DNA from: an uncultured bacterium
GTDB taxonomy: Bacteria > Bacillota > Clostridia > TANB77 > CAG-508
Direction: 5' to 3'
Assembly: GCA_905214245.1 (NCBI GenBank)
Contig: CAJMLO010000023.1
Coordinates: 1-16,921 of the forward strand
DNA length: 16,921 nt
This document shows positions 1 through 7,941 of this stretch, one piece after another; positions within the stretch are counted from its first letter, which is position 1, and every line of letters starts with the position of its first letter. Made by a program: the position numbers and the translations under genes. The notes below the pieces were generated by a model that saw nothing but the letters and a program-made list of their open reading frames with translations, was not told the origin of the DNA and ran no database searches.

Positions 1-4
1 CCGC

Positions 5-841
5 TCACGGGTGATTGTCATTATGGACAACACGACATGTTTGCTCTTCTTCTAACCCTAATATAGTAAATTTATTGCTAAGAACAACAAGTGTTATATT
101 GTCATCTTTTAAAGTTGACAAACAATTCACAGCTATTTGTTTCAATGTATTGCTATCTAGTTCAACTTTATATGTATTGGCATTATAATTATTATTCTTA
201 ATTGTTATTTCTTTTTTACCTAATTTTGTGAATTTTTCTTTTGATATACTATCTCGTATAACCTTAGAATATGTATTTATTATATGCTGTTTTTGTTCAT
301 CTGTAATATCAGATATATCTGATAGCATTTCAAGATTTATGCTACTTGGAATTTTAGTTACATCTGCAACTCCCATATTTTGCATAAATTTATTTAATTC
401 ATTATTTCTTATTCCAATATAATTTGGCATTATATCATCACATTTTATTGCATAAACATCATCACTATTAATGTAAGAAACAGTCAAAGTATCAGTTTCT
501 CCATTTTTTAATGTAATATCACTATATGTTCTTCCTGTTTGGCTATCATGTCTAGAACTTGTTAGAGCATTAATCTCCTGTGCGTTGCTTCCGTCTTGCA
601 CAGTTGTTGACAAGCTTCCTGCCATTGTATATGTATTATTTGTTTTAAATTTACTTTGAGCCTTTGCATTTTCATTTTCTATTATAGAAAATAATTCTCC
701 ATTTTGCATAAAATATTTTGAAAATAATTGTTCATTAGATTTAAATAAATTTGTAGTAAAATATAGTGTAGCTCCAATTGCAAGTCCAACAATTATTAAA
801 ATTATAGGTAATACAATTAATAATATTTTTTTCTTTGTCAT
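5..841 (-). CDS. Uncharacterised membrane-anchored extracytoplasmic protein
   Basis: I do not recognise a named family. Residues 2-5 are TKKK, followed by one hydrophobic segment at about 6-28, so this looks like an uncleaved N-terminal anchor with a domain of about 250 residues outside the membrane. That domain is polar, rich in Asn, Thr, Ser and Lys, and shows no enzyme motif. I chose the ATG at 839-841, which has a GGAAAGGG site about 10 nt upstream; a TTG at 848-850 with AGGA 6 nt upstream is an alternative that adds three residues. The gene follows rlmB by about 24 nt and is probably co-transcribed with lepA and rlmB. Its last ten or so codons are richer in GC than the rest, and it is the only gene here ending in TGA, so the C-terminus may be truncated or altered close to the window edge. 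Confidence 0.6.
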   Translation of the reverse strand: MTKKKILLIVLPIILIIVGLAIGATLYFTTNLFKSNEQLFSKYFMQNGELFSIIENENAKAQSKFKTNNTYTMAGSLSTTVQDGSNAQEINALTSSRHDSQTGRTYSDITLKNGETDTLTVSYINSDDVYAIKCDDIMPNYIGIRNNELNKFMQNMGVADVTKIPSSINLEMLSDISDITDEQKQHIINTYSKVIRDSISKEKFTKLGKKEITIKNNNYNANTYKVELDSNTLKQIAVNCLSTLKDDNITLVVLSNKFTILGLEEEQTCRVVHNDNHP

Positions 842-865
842 TTTTATCAAACCCTTTCCTTTAAT

Positions 866-1615
866 TTATATACGTTGTTTTACCGCTTCGTATATTACTA
901 TTCCTGCGGAAACAGAGGCATTTAGTGAAGTTATTTTTCCTTTCATTGGAATTTTAACTAAAAAGTCGCAATTTTCTTTTACAAGTCTACTCATTCCAAA
1001 TCCTTCGCTTCCAATTACAATTGCAATTGGTCCTTTATAATCTTCTTGATAGTAATATTTTTTAGCATCCATATCTGTTCCGCAAATCCATACATCATTT
1101 TCTTTCAAATATCTTATAGTTTCATTTATATTATTTACCCTTGCAATTTTCATATGTTCTACAGCTCCTGCTGAAACTTTGCTAACAGTTGAATTTACAG
1201 ATGCTGACCTTCTTTTGGGTATAATAATTCCATGAACTCCTGCTGTTTCTGCTGTTCTTATAATCGAACCAAGATTGTGTGGATCTTCTATTCCATCCAA
1301 TATAAGAATAAATGGTTTTTCTTCTCTTTGCTTTGCATTTTCTAATATATCTTCCACTTCACAATAATCAAATGGTGGAACAATAGCGATAACTCCTTGA
1401 TTATTTTCTGTTTGAGCCATTTGATTTAATTTTGTTTTATTTACCATTGTCAAAACGATTTTTCTTTCTTTTGCCATAGCAATTATTTTGTTTATTGAAC
1501 CATGGTGTTCTCCTTCTAATATAAATATCTTATTTATATCTCTGCCTGATTCTAACAATTCTATTACGGCATTTCTGCCTTCTACTTGATCTTCGTATTT
1601 TTCTTCTTTCATCAT
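866..1615 (-). CDS. rlmB: 23S rRNA 2'-O-methyltransferase of the RlmB/TrmH (SPOUT) family
   Basis: A SAM-dependent ribose methyltransferase; RlmB of E. coli methylates G2251 in the peptidyl-transferase region of 23S rRNA. The N-terminal substrate-binding domain begins with EGRNAVIELL (about residues 12-21). The SPOUT domain has all three SpoU motifs: motif 1 DGIEDPHNLGSIIRTAE, motif 2 IAIVIGSEGFGMS, and motif 3 SLNASVSAGIVIYE, which forms the trefoil-knot cofactor site. The length of 249 residues is normal. Two consecutive ATGs (1615 and 1612) follow GGAAGG; the second has the better spacing (7 versus 4 nt). It starts about 14 nt after the lepA stop, so the two are co-transcribed. The exact target nucleotide cannot be told from sequence; other TrmH-family members share these motifs. 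Confidence 0.9.
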   Translation of the reverse strand: MMKEEKYEDQVEGRNAVIELLESGRDINKIFILEGEHHGSINKIIAMAKERKIVLTMVNKTKLNQMAQTENNQGVIAIVPPFDYCEVEDILENAKQREEKPFILILDGIEDPHNLGSIIRTAETAGVHGIIIPKRRSASVNSTVSKVSAGAVEHMKIARVNNINETIRYLKENDVWICGTDMDAKKYYYQEDYKGPIAIVIGSEGFGMSRLVKENCDFLVKIPMKGKITSLNASVSAGIVIYEAVKQRI

Positions 1616-1629
1616 TTTTCCTTCCTATA

Positions 1630-3444
1630 TTATTTATCATCTAATTTTAAAACACTTAAAAAAGCTTCTTGTGGAATTTCTACATTTCCAATTTCACGCA
1701 TTTTCTTTTTTCCACGTTTTTGTTTTTCAAGCAATTTCTTTTTTCTTGTTATGTCTCCACCATAACATTTGGCCAAAACGTCTTTTCTCATTGCAGAAAT
1801 CGTTTCTCTTGCAATTACTTTTCCGCCAATTACAGCTTGTATAGGTATAATAAATAATTGCCTTGGTATAACTTCTTTTAATTTTTCTACCATTTTTTTG
1901 CCTCTATCATAACTATTATCTTTATGAACTATAAATGACAAAGCATCTACTCCTTCTCCATTTATCCAAATATCTAATTTCACAAGTTCTGATCTTTTAT
2001 ATTCTTTAAATTCATAGTCAAAAGATGCATATCCTTTTGTTTTTGATTTTAATTGATCAAAGAAATCATAGATTATTTCATTTAATGGCAATTCATAAAT
2101 AAGCGTAACCCTGTTTTCATCTAAATATTTCATATCAACATAAATTCCACGTCTGTTTTGGCATATTTCCATGATATTTCCAACAAATTCTTTTGGTGTT
2201 AAAATTTCAGCAGTAACCATAGGCTCTTCAATATATGATATCTCTGTTTGTGGTGGCAGGTCTGATGGATTATATAGTTCAATTACCGTTCCATCTGTTT
2301 TGTGTACTCTATATATAACTGATGGTGATGTTGTAATTAAACTTAAATCAAATTCTCTATCTAACCTTTCTTCAATAATCTCCAAATGTAATAATCCTAA
2401 AAATCCACATCTAAATCCAAAGCCTAATGCTCCAGATGTTTCAGGTTCATATTCTAGTGCTGCATCGTTTAATTGTAATTTTTCAAGTGCTACTTTTAAA
2501 TTTTCATAATCACTTCCATCCATTGGATATATTCCGCAATATACCATAGGATTTACCTTTTTGTATCCTGGAAGTGGCTTATCTGCTTTATTGTCTTTTA
2601 ATGTAATTGTATCCCCAACTCTAATATCGGATAAACTCTTAATACTTGCTGCAATATATCCAACCTCACCTGCTTCAAGTTCACTGCATGGAGCATATGT
2701 TCCTGGTTCAAAATGTCCTACTTCTGTTACTGTAAAAGTTTTATTGTTTGACATAAGCATTATTTCGTCTCCAACTTTTACTTTTCCATCTTTCACTCTT
2801 ACATATGCAATTGCACCTTTATATTCATTATATATAGAATCAAAAATCAAGCATTTTAATGGTGCATTTTCATCTCCTGTTGGTGCTGGCAAATCTGTAA
2901 CTATTCTTTCTAATACTTCATCAACATTAAGTCCTGTTTTTGCAGATATACATGGTGCATCTTGTGCAGGAATTCCAATAATGTCTTCAATTTCTTGTTT
3001 TACCTCATCTGGTCTTGCATTTGGAAGATCAACTTTGTTTATAACAGGCAAGATTTCAAGGTTATTATCTATTGCTAAATATACATTTGCAAGTGTTTGA
3101 GCTTCTACTCCTTGGCTACTATCAACAACAAGTATCGCTCCATCACATGCAGCCAAACTTCTTGATACTTCATAATTAAAATCCACATGTCCCGGTGTAT
3201 CTATTAAATTTAGCTCATAGACATGTCCATCTTTTGCCTTATATTCCATCTTTACTGCTTGTGATTTTATTGTTATTCCTCTTTCACGTTCAATGTCCAT
3301 ATTATCAAGAACTTGACTTTCCATTTCTCGCTTTGAAAGAACACCAGTCATTTCGATAAGTCTATCTGCAAGCGTTGATTTTCCATGATCTATATGTGCA
3401 ATAATACTAAAATTACGAATATATTTTTTTCTGTCTTGTTGCAT
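1630..3444 (-). CDS. lepA: Translation elongation factor 4 (LepA), ribosome back-translocase
   Basis: A ribosome-associated GTPase linked to back-translocation and 30S biogenesis. The G domain shows G1 AHIDHGKST (about residues 16-24), G3 DTPGH and G4 NKVD. It is followed by the EF-G-like beta-barrel and domains III and V, and by the LepA-specific C-terminal domain (GGKVIARETISAMRKDV, then a Lys/Arg-rich region). The length of 604 residues matches the family. The start MQQDRKKYIRNFSIIAHIDHG fits known LepA N-termini, and an in-frame TAA lies 9 nt upstream, so the ATG at 3442-3444 is the only reasonable start. Its Shine-Dalgarno site is unusually far away, 31 nt, with a perfect hairpin in between (see separate entry). 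An extended -10 promoter lies upstream, facing the tsaE promoter. Confidence 0.97.
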   Translation of the reverse strand: MQQDRKKYIRNFSIIAHIDHGKSTLADRLIEMTGVLSKREMESQVLDNMDIERERGITIKSQAVKMEYKAKDGHVYELNLIDTPGHVDFNYEVSRSLAACDGAILVVDSSQGVEAQTLANVYLAIDNNLEILPVINKVDLPNARPDEVKQEIEDIIGIPAQDAPCISAKTGLNVDEVLERIVTDLPAPTGDENAPLKCLIFDSIYNEYKGAIAYVRVKDGKVKVGDEIMLMSNNKTFTVTEVGHFEPGTYAPCSELEAGEVGYIAASIKSLSDIRVGDTITLKDNKADKPLPGYKKVNPMVYCGIYPMDGSDYENLKVALEKLQLNDAALEYEPETSGALGFGFRCGFLGLLHLEIIEERLDREFDLSLITTSPSVIYRVHKTDGTVIELYNPSDLPPQTEISYIEEPMVTAEILTPKEFVGNIMEICQNRRGIYVDMKYLDENRVTLIYELPLNEIIYDFFDQLKSKTKGYASFDYEFKEYKRSELVKLDIWINGEGVDALSFIVHKDNSYDRGKKMVEKLKEVIPRQLFIIPIQAVIGGKVIARETISAMRKDVLAKCYGGDITRKKKLLEKQKRGKKKMREIGNVEIPQEAFLSVLKLDDK

Positions 3445-3452
3445 ACTATTTT

Positions 3453-3483
3453 ATATAGTTTAAAAAACTATATCTCTCCTTTC
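3453..3483 (-). promoter_or_regulatory. Distant Shine-Dalgarno site and hairpin before lepA
   Basis: On the minus strand AAAGGAG (3476-3482) is the only good ribosome-binding site, but it lies 31 nt from the lepA ATG. Between them, 3453-3473 forms a perfect 9-bp stem, ATATAGTTT / AAACTATAT, with a 3-nt loop. Folding of the stem would leave about 10 unpaired nucleotides between site and start, which is normal spacing. Phage T4 gene 38 is a known case of this arrangement. The structure is seen; the function is inferred. Confidence 0.55.
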
Positions 3484-3506
3484 TTTAATTTCCAATAATT
3501 CAATTT

Positions 3507-3535
3507 ATTTTAACATACTAATTACAAAAATACAA
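3507..3535 (-). promoter_or_regulatory. Predicted promoter of the lepA-rlmB operon
   Basis: On the minus strand there is an extended -10, TGTTAAAAT (3507-3515), with a weak -35, TTGTAT (3530-3535), at 17-nt spacing. It lies 24 nt upstream of the lepA Shine-Dalgarno site. It faces away from the tsaE promoter, so 3445-3612 is a divergent control region. Confidence 0.5.
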
Positions 3536-3549
3536 GAAAATATCCTCAC

Positions 3550-3578
3550 TTTACAAAATAGCTCATTTATTGTAAAAT
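3550..3578 (+). promoter_or_regulatory. Predicted sigma-A promoter of tsaE-tsaB-rimI
   Basis: TTTACA (3550-3555) and TAAAAT (3573-3578) are separated by 17 nt, close to the sigma-A consensus. Directly downstream, 3576-3595 is an inverted repeat with a 7-bp stem (AATAGAT / ATCTATT) that ends just before the GGGGTG ribosome-binding site at 3601. It could be an operator or a 5' leader hairpin. Confidence 0.6.
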
Positions 3579-3612
3579 AGATACGAACATCTATTAAAAA
3601 GGGGTGAAAATA

Positions 3613-4036
3613 TTGGATAAATTTATTTCAAAAAGTGAACAAGATACAATTTTATTTGCAAAAGATTTTGCATCAAATTTACATAAGGGTGATATTATAG
3701 TCTTATCCGGAGAACTTGGTTCTCGGAAAAACAAAATTTGTTCAAGGCGTACTCGAATATTTTGGATTAGAAAATGAAATTTCAAGTCCAACATTTACAA
3801 TTGTAAATGAATACCACAAAAACGATACAAATATATATCATTTTGACGTTTACCGTTTAGCAGATGTTGATGAATTCTATGCTATGGGCGGAGATGAATA
3901 TTTTTCAAATGGAATTTGCTTAATAGAATGGGGTGAAATGATAGAAAGTATTTTACCTAAACATTACACAAAAATTACATTTAAGAAAAATGACAAAAAT
4001 GTAGATTATAGAGAATTGATAATTGATAAAAAGTAA
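3613..4036 (+). CDS. tsaE: TsaE, tRNA t6A-synthesis ATPase, with a +1 frameshift in the P-loop
   Basis: TsaE is the ATPase that works with TsaB and TsaD to attach threonylcarbamoyl to A37 of ANN-decoding tRNAs. The start is a TTG at 3613-3615, six nt after GGGGTG. The first reading frame gives residues 1-37, ending SGELGS. An extra C at 3724 then shifts the frame, and the protein continues from 3725 with GKTKFVQG, SSPTFTIVNEY, HFDVYRL and EWGE, all typical of TsaE. Ignoring the C gives about 140 residues and an intact Walker A motif, GELGSGKT (33-40). Without correction the product stops at 3775-3777 after 54 residues and loses the nucleotide site. The gene leads an operon with tsaB (11-nt gap) and rimI; tsaD is not in the window. 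The split could be real programmed frameshifting or a sequence error; the same event occurs in ffh. Confidence 0.88.
3721..3732 (+). other. Frameshift site in the tsaE Walker A motif (extra C at 3724)
   Basis: The bases read TCT C GGA AAA AC where Ser-Gly-Lys-Thr is expected. The extra C creates an in-frame CGG. Skipping it restores GSGKT and the rest of the protein. The same 12-base arrangement, with TCA for TCT, occurs in ffh at 11419-11430 on the minus strand. Confidence 0.85.
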
Positions 4037-4047
4037 GGAGAATATAG

Positions 4048-4806
4048 ATGAAAATACTTGCAATAGATACGTCTTCTAAAAATTGCAGTGTCGCAATAAC
4101 CGAAGATACTAAACAAATTATAGAATTACATAGTAATGACGAAAAAACACACTCAGTCAAATTAATGCCTATGATAGATGAGGCTTTTCAAAAAAGTAAT
4201 CTAACTTTAAAAGACATGGATCTTCTTTCATGTTGTTTAGGGCCTGGTTCTTTTACTGGAGTTCGTATAGGTATCTCAACTATAAAAGCATTTACAGATG
4301 TAACAAATATACCTGTTGTTGGAGTTAGCTCTCTTGAAGGACTTGCATATAATGCTATTGATGATTTAAATTCAAATATAATGATTTCAAGTACTTTTTA
4401 CTGTTCAATCATTGACGCAAAAAATGATAACGTTTATTGTGGATTATATCGTTATTATAATAATTGTTTGAACCAAGTAACTGATTTAATTGCAGAAAAC
4501 ATTGATACAGTTATTTCAAAAATAAATACTATAATGCATACTTTTGAGCATCAATTTAATCAAATTATTTTTGTCGGAGATGGTGCAACATTGTATCAAG
4601 ACAAAATTAAATCTGAAGTAAAATATGATAATATTATATTTGTAGATGAATCAAAGAATAATGCAAATAGTGTATCTATAGCAATTTCTGCATATAACAA
4701 ATATAAAAATGGTGAATCAGGAGACACTCATGTACTTTCTCCTCTTTATCTTAGAAAGTCACAAGCAGAACGTGCTTTAGAAGAAAAGAACATAAAAAAT
4801 ATTTAA
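4048..4806 (+). CDS. tsaB: TsaB, tRNA t6A-synthesis dimerisation protein
   Basis: An ASKHA-fold paralogue of TsaD that forms the TsaB-TsaD core of the t6A complex; it has no catalytic activity of its own. The N-terminus MKILAIDTSSKNCSVAI is the family signature, followed by THSVKLMPMIDEAF and CLGPGSFTGVRIGISTIKA, the helix region that contacts TsaD. The C-terminus VLSPLYLRKSQAE is also typical. The length of 252 residues is usual for Bacillota. AGGAG lies 7 nt before the ATG. It is in the tsaE-tsaB-rimI operon, separated from rimI by a 173-nt gap that holds an inverted-repeat element. Confidence 0.95.
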   Translation: MKILAIDTSSKNCSVAITEDTKQIIELHSNDEKTHSVKLMPMIDEAFQKSNLTLKDMDLLSCCLGPGSFTGVRIGISTIKAFTDVTNIPVVGVSSLEGLAYNAIDDLNSNIMISSTFYCSIIDAKNDNVYCGLYRYYNNCLNQVTDLIAENIDTVISKINTIMHTFEHQFNQIIFVGDGATLYQDKIKSEVKYDNIIFVDESKNNANSVSIAISAYNKYKNGESGDTHVLSPLYLRKSQAERALEEKNIKNI

Positions 4807-4817
4807 CTTTTTATAAG

Positions 4818-4948
4818 CGAGCAATATAATAATTTTTTGCACCTTGCCGTTCGCAGCCAATCCAAATAAGTGACGGCTGCTCGAATCGCACTCAGCCTTC
4901 GGCTTCGTTTGGTCGCTGCGCGGTGCTTGAAAATCATTATATTGCTCG
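4818..4948. repeat. 131-bp inverted-repeat element (MITE-like or structured RNA)
   Basis: The ends are near-perfect inverted repeats of 26-27 bp: CGAGCAATATAAT...GCACC at 4818-4843 and the reverse complement at 4922-4948. The interior is clearly richer in GC than the surroundings and contains smaller stems: TTCGCAGCC (4850-4858) with GGCTGCTCGAA (4875-4885), and AGCC-TTC-GGCT (4894-4904). There is no open reading frame of note. The flanks are TTATAA-like on both sides, but no clear target duplication is seen. It lies inside the tsaB-rimI transcript and would fold into one long hairpin in RNA. A non-autonomous transposon remnant or a repeated extragenic palindrome is most likely. Confidence 0.65.
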
Positions 4949-4979
4949 TTTTATTAATAGTAATTGAAAGGAAAAATTT

Positions 4980-5432
4980 ATGGACTTAAAAGCAAATATT
5001 AAAATATGTCAAATGTCACAAGAAGATATTGATTCAATAAAAGAAAACTTTTCATCAGACTTTGATGAATTTTGGTCTTATGAAACTTTAGCTCAAGACT
5101 TCAAATGTAGTGATTCTACATATCTTGTCTGCAAGACTGAAAACGATATTGTTATAGGATTTATTGGACTAAAAATTGTTTTAGATAATGCAGATATTAT
5201 GAACATAGTAGTAAAAAAAGAATATAGAAATCATGGAATTGGCTCTTTACTTCTTAAACAAGCAATTTTAGTAGCCACATGCAAAAATTGCAGTCAAATA
5301 ATGTTAGAGGTGAATTCTTGCAACTCCTCTGCTATTTTTCTTTATGAAAAATTTTGCTTTCAAAAAATATCTGTAAGAAAAAAATACTATAATCAAAAAT
5401 ATGATGCAATAATAATGCAAAAAATTTTATAA
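4980..5432 (+). CDS. rimI: RimI-like GNAT N-acetyltransferase
   Basis: A GNAT-fold acetyltransferase. RimI acetylates the N-terminal alanine of ribosomal protein S18 in E. coli. The acetyl-CoA pyrophosphate loop is seen as YRNHGIGSLLL (residues 82-92; R/Q-x-x-G-x-G/A). Before it is the beta-4 strand, ADIMNIVVKKEY, and after it LEVNSCNSSAIFLYEKFCF, with the typical C-terminal Tyr motif KISVRKKYY. The length of 150 residues is right. AAAGGA lies about 7 nt before the ATG. Its position after tsaE-tsaB is the usual one in Bacillota (commonly followed by tsaD, which is not here). An intrinsic terminator follows 10 nt after the stop. The substrate is inferred from family and context. Confidence 0.88.
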   Translation: MDLKANIKICQMSQEDIDSIKENFSSDFDEFWSYETLAQDFKCSDSTYLVCKTENDIVIGFIGLKIVLDNADIMNIVVKKEYRNHGIGSLLLKQAILVATCKNCSQIMLEVNSCNSSAIFLYEKFCFQKISVRKKYYNQKYDAIIMQKIL

Positions 5433-5442
5433 TAATATTTAC

Positions 5443-5490
5443 AAAATCACAATATTCATATAAAATATGTTTGAATATTGTGATTTTTTT
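5443..5490 (+). terminator. Intrinsic terminator after rimI
   Basis: A perfect 16-bp inverted repeat, AAAATCACAATATTCA / TGAATATTGTGATTTT (5443-5458 and 5472-5487), with a 13-nt loop and a run of T to 5490. It ends the tsaE-tsaB-rimI unit before the Lon-like gene. Confidence 0.88.
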
Positions 5491-5498
5491 CGCATATG

Positions 5499-5528
5499 TT
5501 TACAAAAATTTAACATACTAAATATAAA
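5499..5528 (+). promoter_or_regulatory. Predicted promoter of the Lon-like protease gene
   Basis: TTTACA (5499-5504) and TATAAA (5523-5528) with 18-nt spacing lie directly after the rimI terminator. The 5' leader would be very short, because GGAGGAG begins at 5536. No CIRCE or CtsR heptad repeat is seen, so there is no sign of classic heat-shock control. Confidence 0.5.
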
Positions 5529-5548
5529 TATTTTTGGAGGAGATACAA

Positions 5549-7939
5549 ATGAAAAATAAAAATGAATTAAACTATAAAGATTTAAAGCTTACATGTGATT
5601 CCAAAATTTTTGATTTTACTACAACAGATGAACTTGAAACAATAAGCACTGGAATTGGCCAAGAACGTGGTATCAAAGCACTTGAATTTGGACTAAATGT
5701 CGACTCAAATGGATATAATCTTTATGTTGAAGGCCCATATGGTGTTGGAAAAACGTCTTATACAAAAAATGCACTAGAGACAATATCAAAAAAGAAAAAA
5801 GTTCCAAATGATTGGTGCTATATCTATAATTTTGATAATCCAAACGAACCTTTGGCAGTTTCTCTACCAGCAGGTAAAGGTAAAGAATTTGAATCAGATA
5901 TGAATACTTTTATCAATGACATAAAAGTTGATATAAAAAATACTTTTAATAACGAGGATTTTGAAAAAGAGAAAAACCTAATTAAACAAGAATTTCAAAA
6001 TAAACGTGAACTTTTATTGCAAGAGCTTAACAAGAAATCATCCGAATATGGATTTCAAGTTAAATCAGCTCAAAATGGAATTTATATGATGCCAGTTATA
6101 GATGGAAAGCCAATTGTAGAAGAAGAATTCAATAAGTTAGACGAAAAAGTAAGAAAAGAGTTTGAAGATAAATCTTCTATTGTTCAAGAACATATTATGC
6201 AAGCAATTGGAGAAATAAAATCTATTGAAAAAGAATCTAATAAACGTGTTGAAGAATGGCAATCAAATATTGCGCTTCTTACTATCAATACACATTTAAA
6301 TACAATAAAAAATAAATACAAAAAAGAAAAAAGAATTGTCAAATTCCTTTATGACATTAAAACAGATATTTTAAAAAATATTTCTTGTTTTATTGTTGAC
6401 GATACTAATAAAACACAGACACCTCAACAAATGTCAAGACCAGAATTACAAAAGCCATGGCTAAATTATAGGGTAAATCTTTTTGTAGATAACAGCAAGC
6501 TTGAAGGAGCTCCTGTAATTGCAGACACAAACTACTCTTACCATAATATATTTGGTAAATTAGAATATGAGAATTATTATGGAGCATTAAAAACAGATTT
6601 TACAATGTTAAAGCCCGGACTACTTCATATAGCAAATGGTGGTTATTTAATCTTCCAAGCAAATGACCTACTTACAAATAGTTTATGCTATGATACATTA
6701 AAAAAAGTACTTCGTAGCAAGGAATTAGGAATAGAAAACACTGCAGATCCTCGTTCATCTATGGTTATGATTTCTCTAAAACCAGAACCTATTCCACTTT
6801 ATTTAAAAGTAATTTTAATAGGTGATGAAAATATTTATCAAACATTGCTTGCTATGGATCCAGACTTTAGAAAATTATTTAAAATGAAGGTTGAATTTGC
6901 AGATGATGCACCAATGAATAAAGATAATGCAAACAAACTTGCACGATTCGTTAAAGGATATTGTGACCACGAACATTTGCCACCTCTTGATAATACAGCA
7001 ATGGCTAAAATAATAGAATATGCGTCTAAACTTGCTGATGATCAAGCTAAACTTTCTACAAGGTTTACTGATTTATCACAAATCGTTGCAGAAGCTGCTA
7101 CATGGGCTAAACTTTCAAGAGCTAAAATAATAACAGGGGAATTCATTACAAAAGCTTTAACTGAAAAAACAAATCGAGTTAGAAAATATGATGATAAATA
7201 TGTTGAAATGATAAAAGAGCATACTCTTTTAATTGATACAACAGGTGAAAAAGTTGGACAAATAAATGGTTTAACGATAATGAACGTTGGAGATTATACA
7301 TTTGGAAAACCTGTAAAAATTACTGCAAACACATACACAGGAAAAAATGGAGTAATAAATATCGAGCGTGAAGTTGAGCTTTCAGGCTCTACCCACTCAA
7401 AGGGAATCTTAATTCTTAGTGCATATATTGGAGAAATGTTTGCACAAGATATACCTCTCTCTCTTACAGCAAGTATTTGTTTTGAGCAATTATATAATGG
7501 TGTAGATGGAGATAGTGCTTCTTCAACAGAATTGTATGCTATACTTTCAAGCCTATCTGGAATACCTATAAATCAATCTTTAGCAGTTACTGGTTCCGTA
7601 AATCAAAAAGGTGAAATTCAACCAATTGGCGGAGCAAATGATAAAATTGAAGGATTCTATCAAATTTGCAAAATGAGAGGACTAAATGGTTCTCATGGAG
7701 TTATTATACCAAAGCAAAATGTACACAATCTAAATCTTTCTACAGAAGTAGTAGATAGTGTAAGAAATGGATTATTCCACATTTATGCAATTTCTACAAT
7801 TGAAGAAGGAATAGAAATTTTAACAGGAGTTCCTGCTGGTAAAAAAGATGAATATGGTAACTTCCCTGCCGGAACAATTAACTATTTAGCATATCAAAGA
7901 TTAAAAAAATATGCAGATGCAAGTAAAATGATGAGATAA
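5549..7939 (+). CDS. Lon-family (S16) AAA+ ATP-dependent protease, LonB/YcbZ-like
   Basis: A cytoplasmic ATP-driven serine protease of the type with an N-terminal AAA_32-like module, not classic Lon (no N-terminal substrate domain). Walker A is GPYGVGKT at residues 62-69. A charged helical, probably coiled-coil insert spans roughly residues 125-235. The conserved HIANGGYLIF block and the DPDFRKLFKMKVEF block of the ATPase follow. The C-terminal peptidase domain has the Ser-Lys dyad: Ser656 in GDSAS and Lys699 in GGANDKIEG, 43 residues apart, the same distance as in E. coli Lon. I chose the ATG at 5549 because GGAGGAG lies 6 nt upstream; an upstream TTG at 5534 overlaps that site. The gene is alone between two terminators. 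Its likely role is protein quality control; the substrates are unknown. Confidence 0.88.
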   Translation: MKNKNELNYKDLKLTCDSKIFDFTTTDELETISTGIGQERGIKALEFGLNVDSNGYNLYVEGPYGVGKTSYTKNALETISKKKKVPNDWCYIYNFDNPNEPLAVSLPAGKGKEFESDMNTFINDIKVDIKNTFNNEDFEKEKNLIKQEFQNKRELLLQELNKKSSEYGFQVKSAQNGIYMMPVIDGKPIVEEEFNKLDEKVRKEFEDKSSIVQEHIMQAIGEIKSIEKESNKRVEEWQSNIALLTINTHLNTIKNKYKKEKRIVKFLYDIKTDILKNISCFIVDDTNKTQTPQQMSRPELQKPWLNYRVNLFVDNSKLEGAPVIADTNYSYHNIFGKLEYENYYGALKTDFTMLKPGLLHIANGGYLIFQANDLLTNSLCYDTLKKVLRSKELGIENTADPRSSMVMISLKPEPIPLYLKVILIGDENIYQTLLAMDPDFRKLFKMKVEFADDAPMNKDNANKLARFVKGYCDHEHLPPLDNTAMAKIIEYASKLADDQAKLSTRFTDLSQIVAEAATWAKLSRAKIITGEFITKALTEKTNRVRKYDDKYVEMIKEHTLLIDTTGEKVGQINGLTIMNVGDYTFGKPVKITANTYTGKNGVINIEREVELSGSTHSKGILILSAYIGEMFAQDIPLSLTASICFEQLYNGVDGDSASSTELYAILSSLSGIPINQSLAVTGSVNQKGEIQPIGGANDKIEGFYQICKMRGLNGSHGVIIPKQNVHNLNLSTEVVDSVRNGLFHIYAISTIEEGIEILTGVPAGKKDEYGNFPAGTINYLAYQRLKKYADASKMMR

Positions 7940-7941
7940 AA

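Noticed and set aside
1669..3100. Long open frames on the plus strand opposite lepA
   Set aside because: They run antisense to a fully conserved gene, have no ribosome-binding site and show no recognisable protein.
3721..3732. A classic -1 slippery heptamer (A AAA AAC) at the frameshift sites
   Set aside because: There are only five A residues before the C, and the needed correction is +1, so -1 slippage would not restore the protein.
3594..3794. A 66-codon minus-strand open frame across the start of tsaE
   Set aside because: It lies antisense to tsaE and owes its length to AT-rich sequence; no ribosome-binding site or family match.
3613..4036. tsaE as a decayed pseudogene
   Set aside because: Apart from the one extra base every conserved block is intact, the operon partners are intact, and the same insertion occurs in ffh; decay would give scattered lesions.
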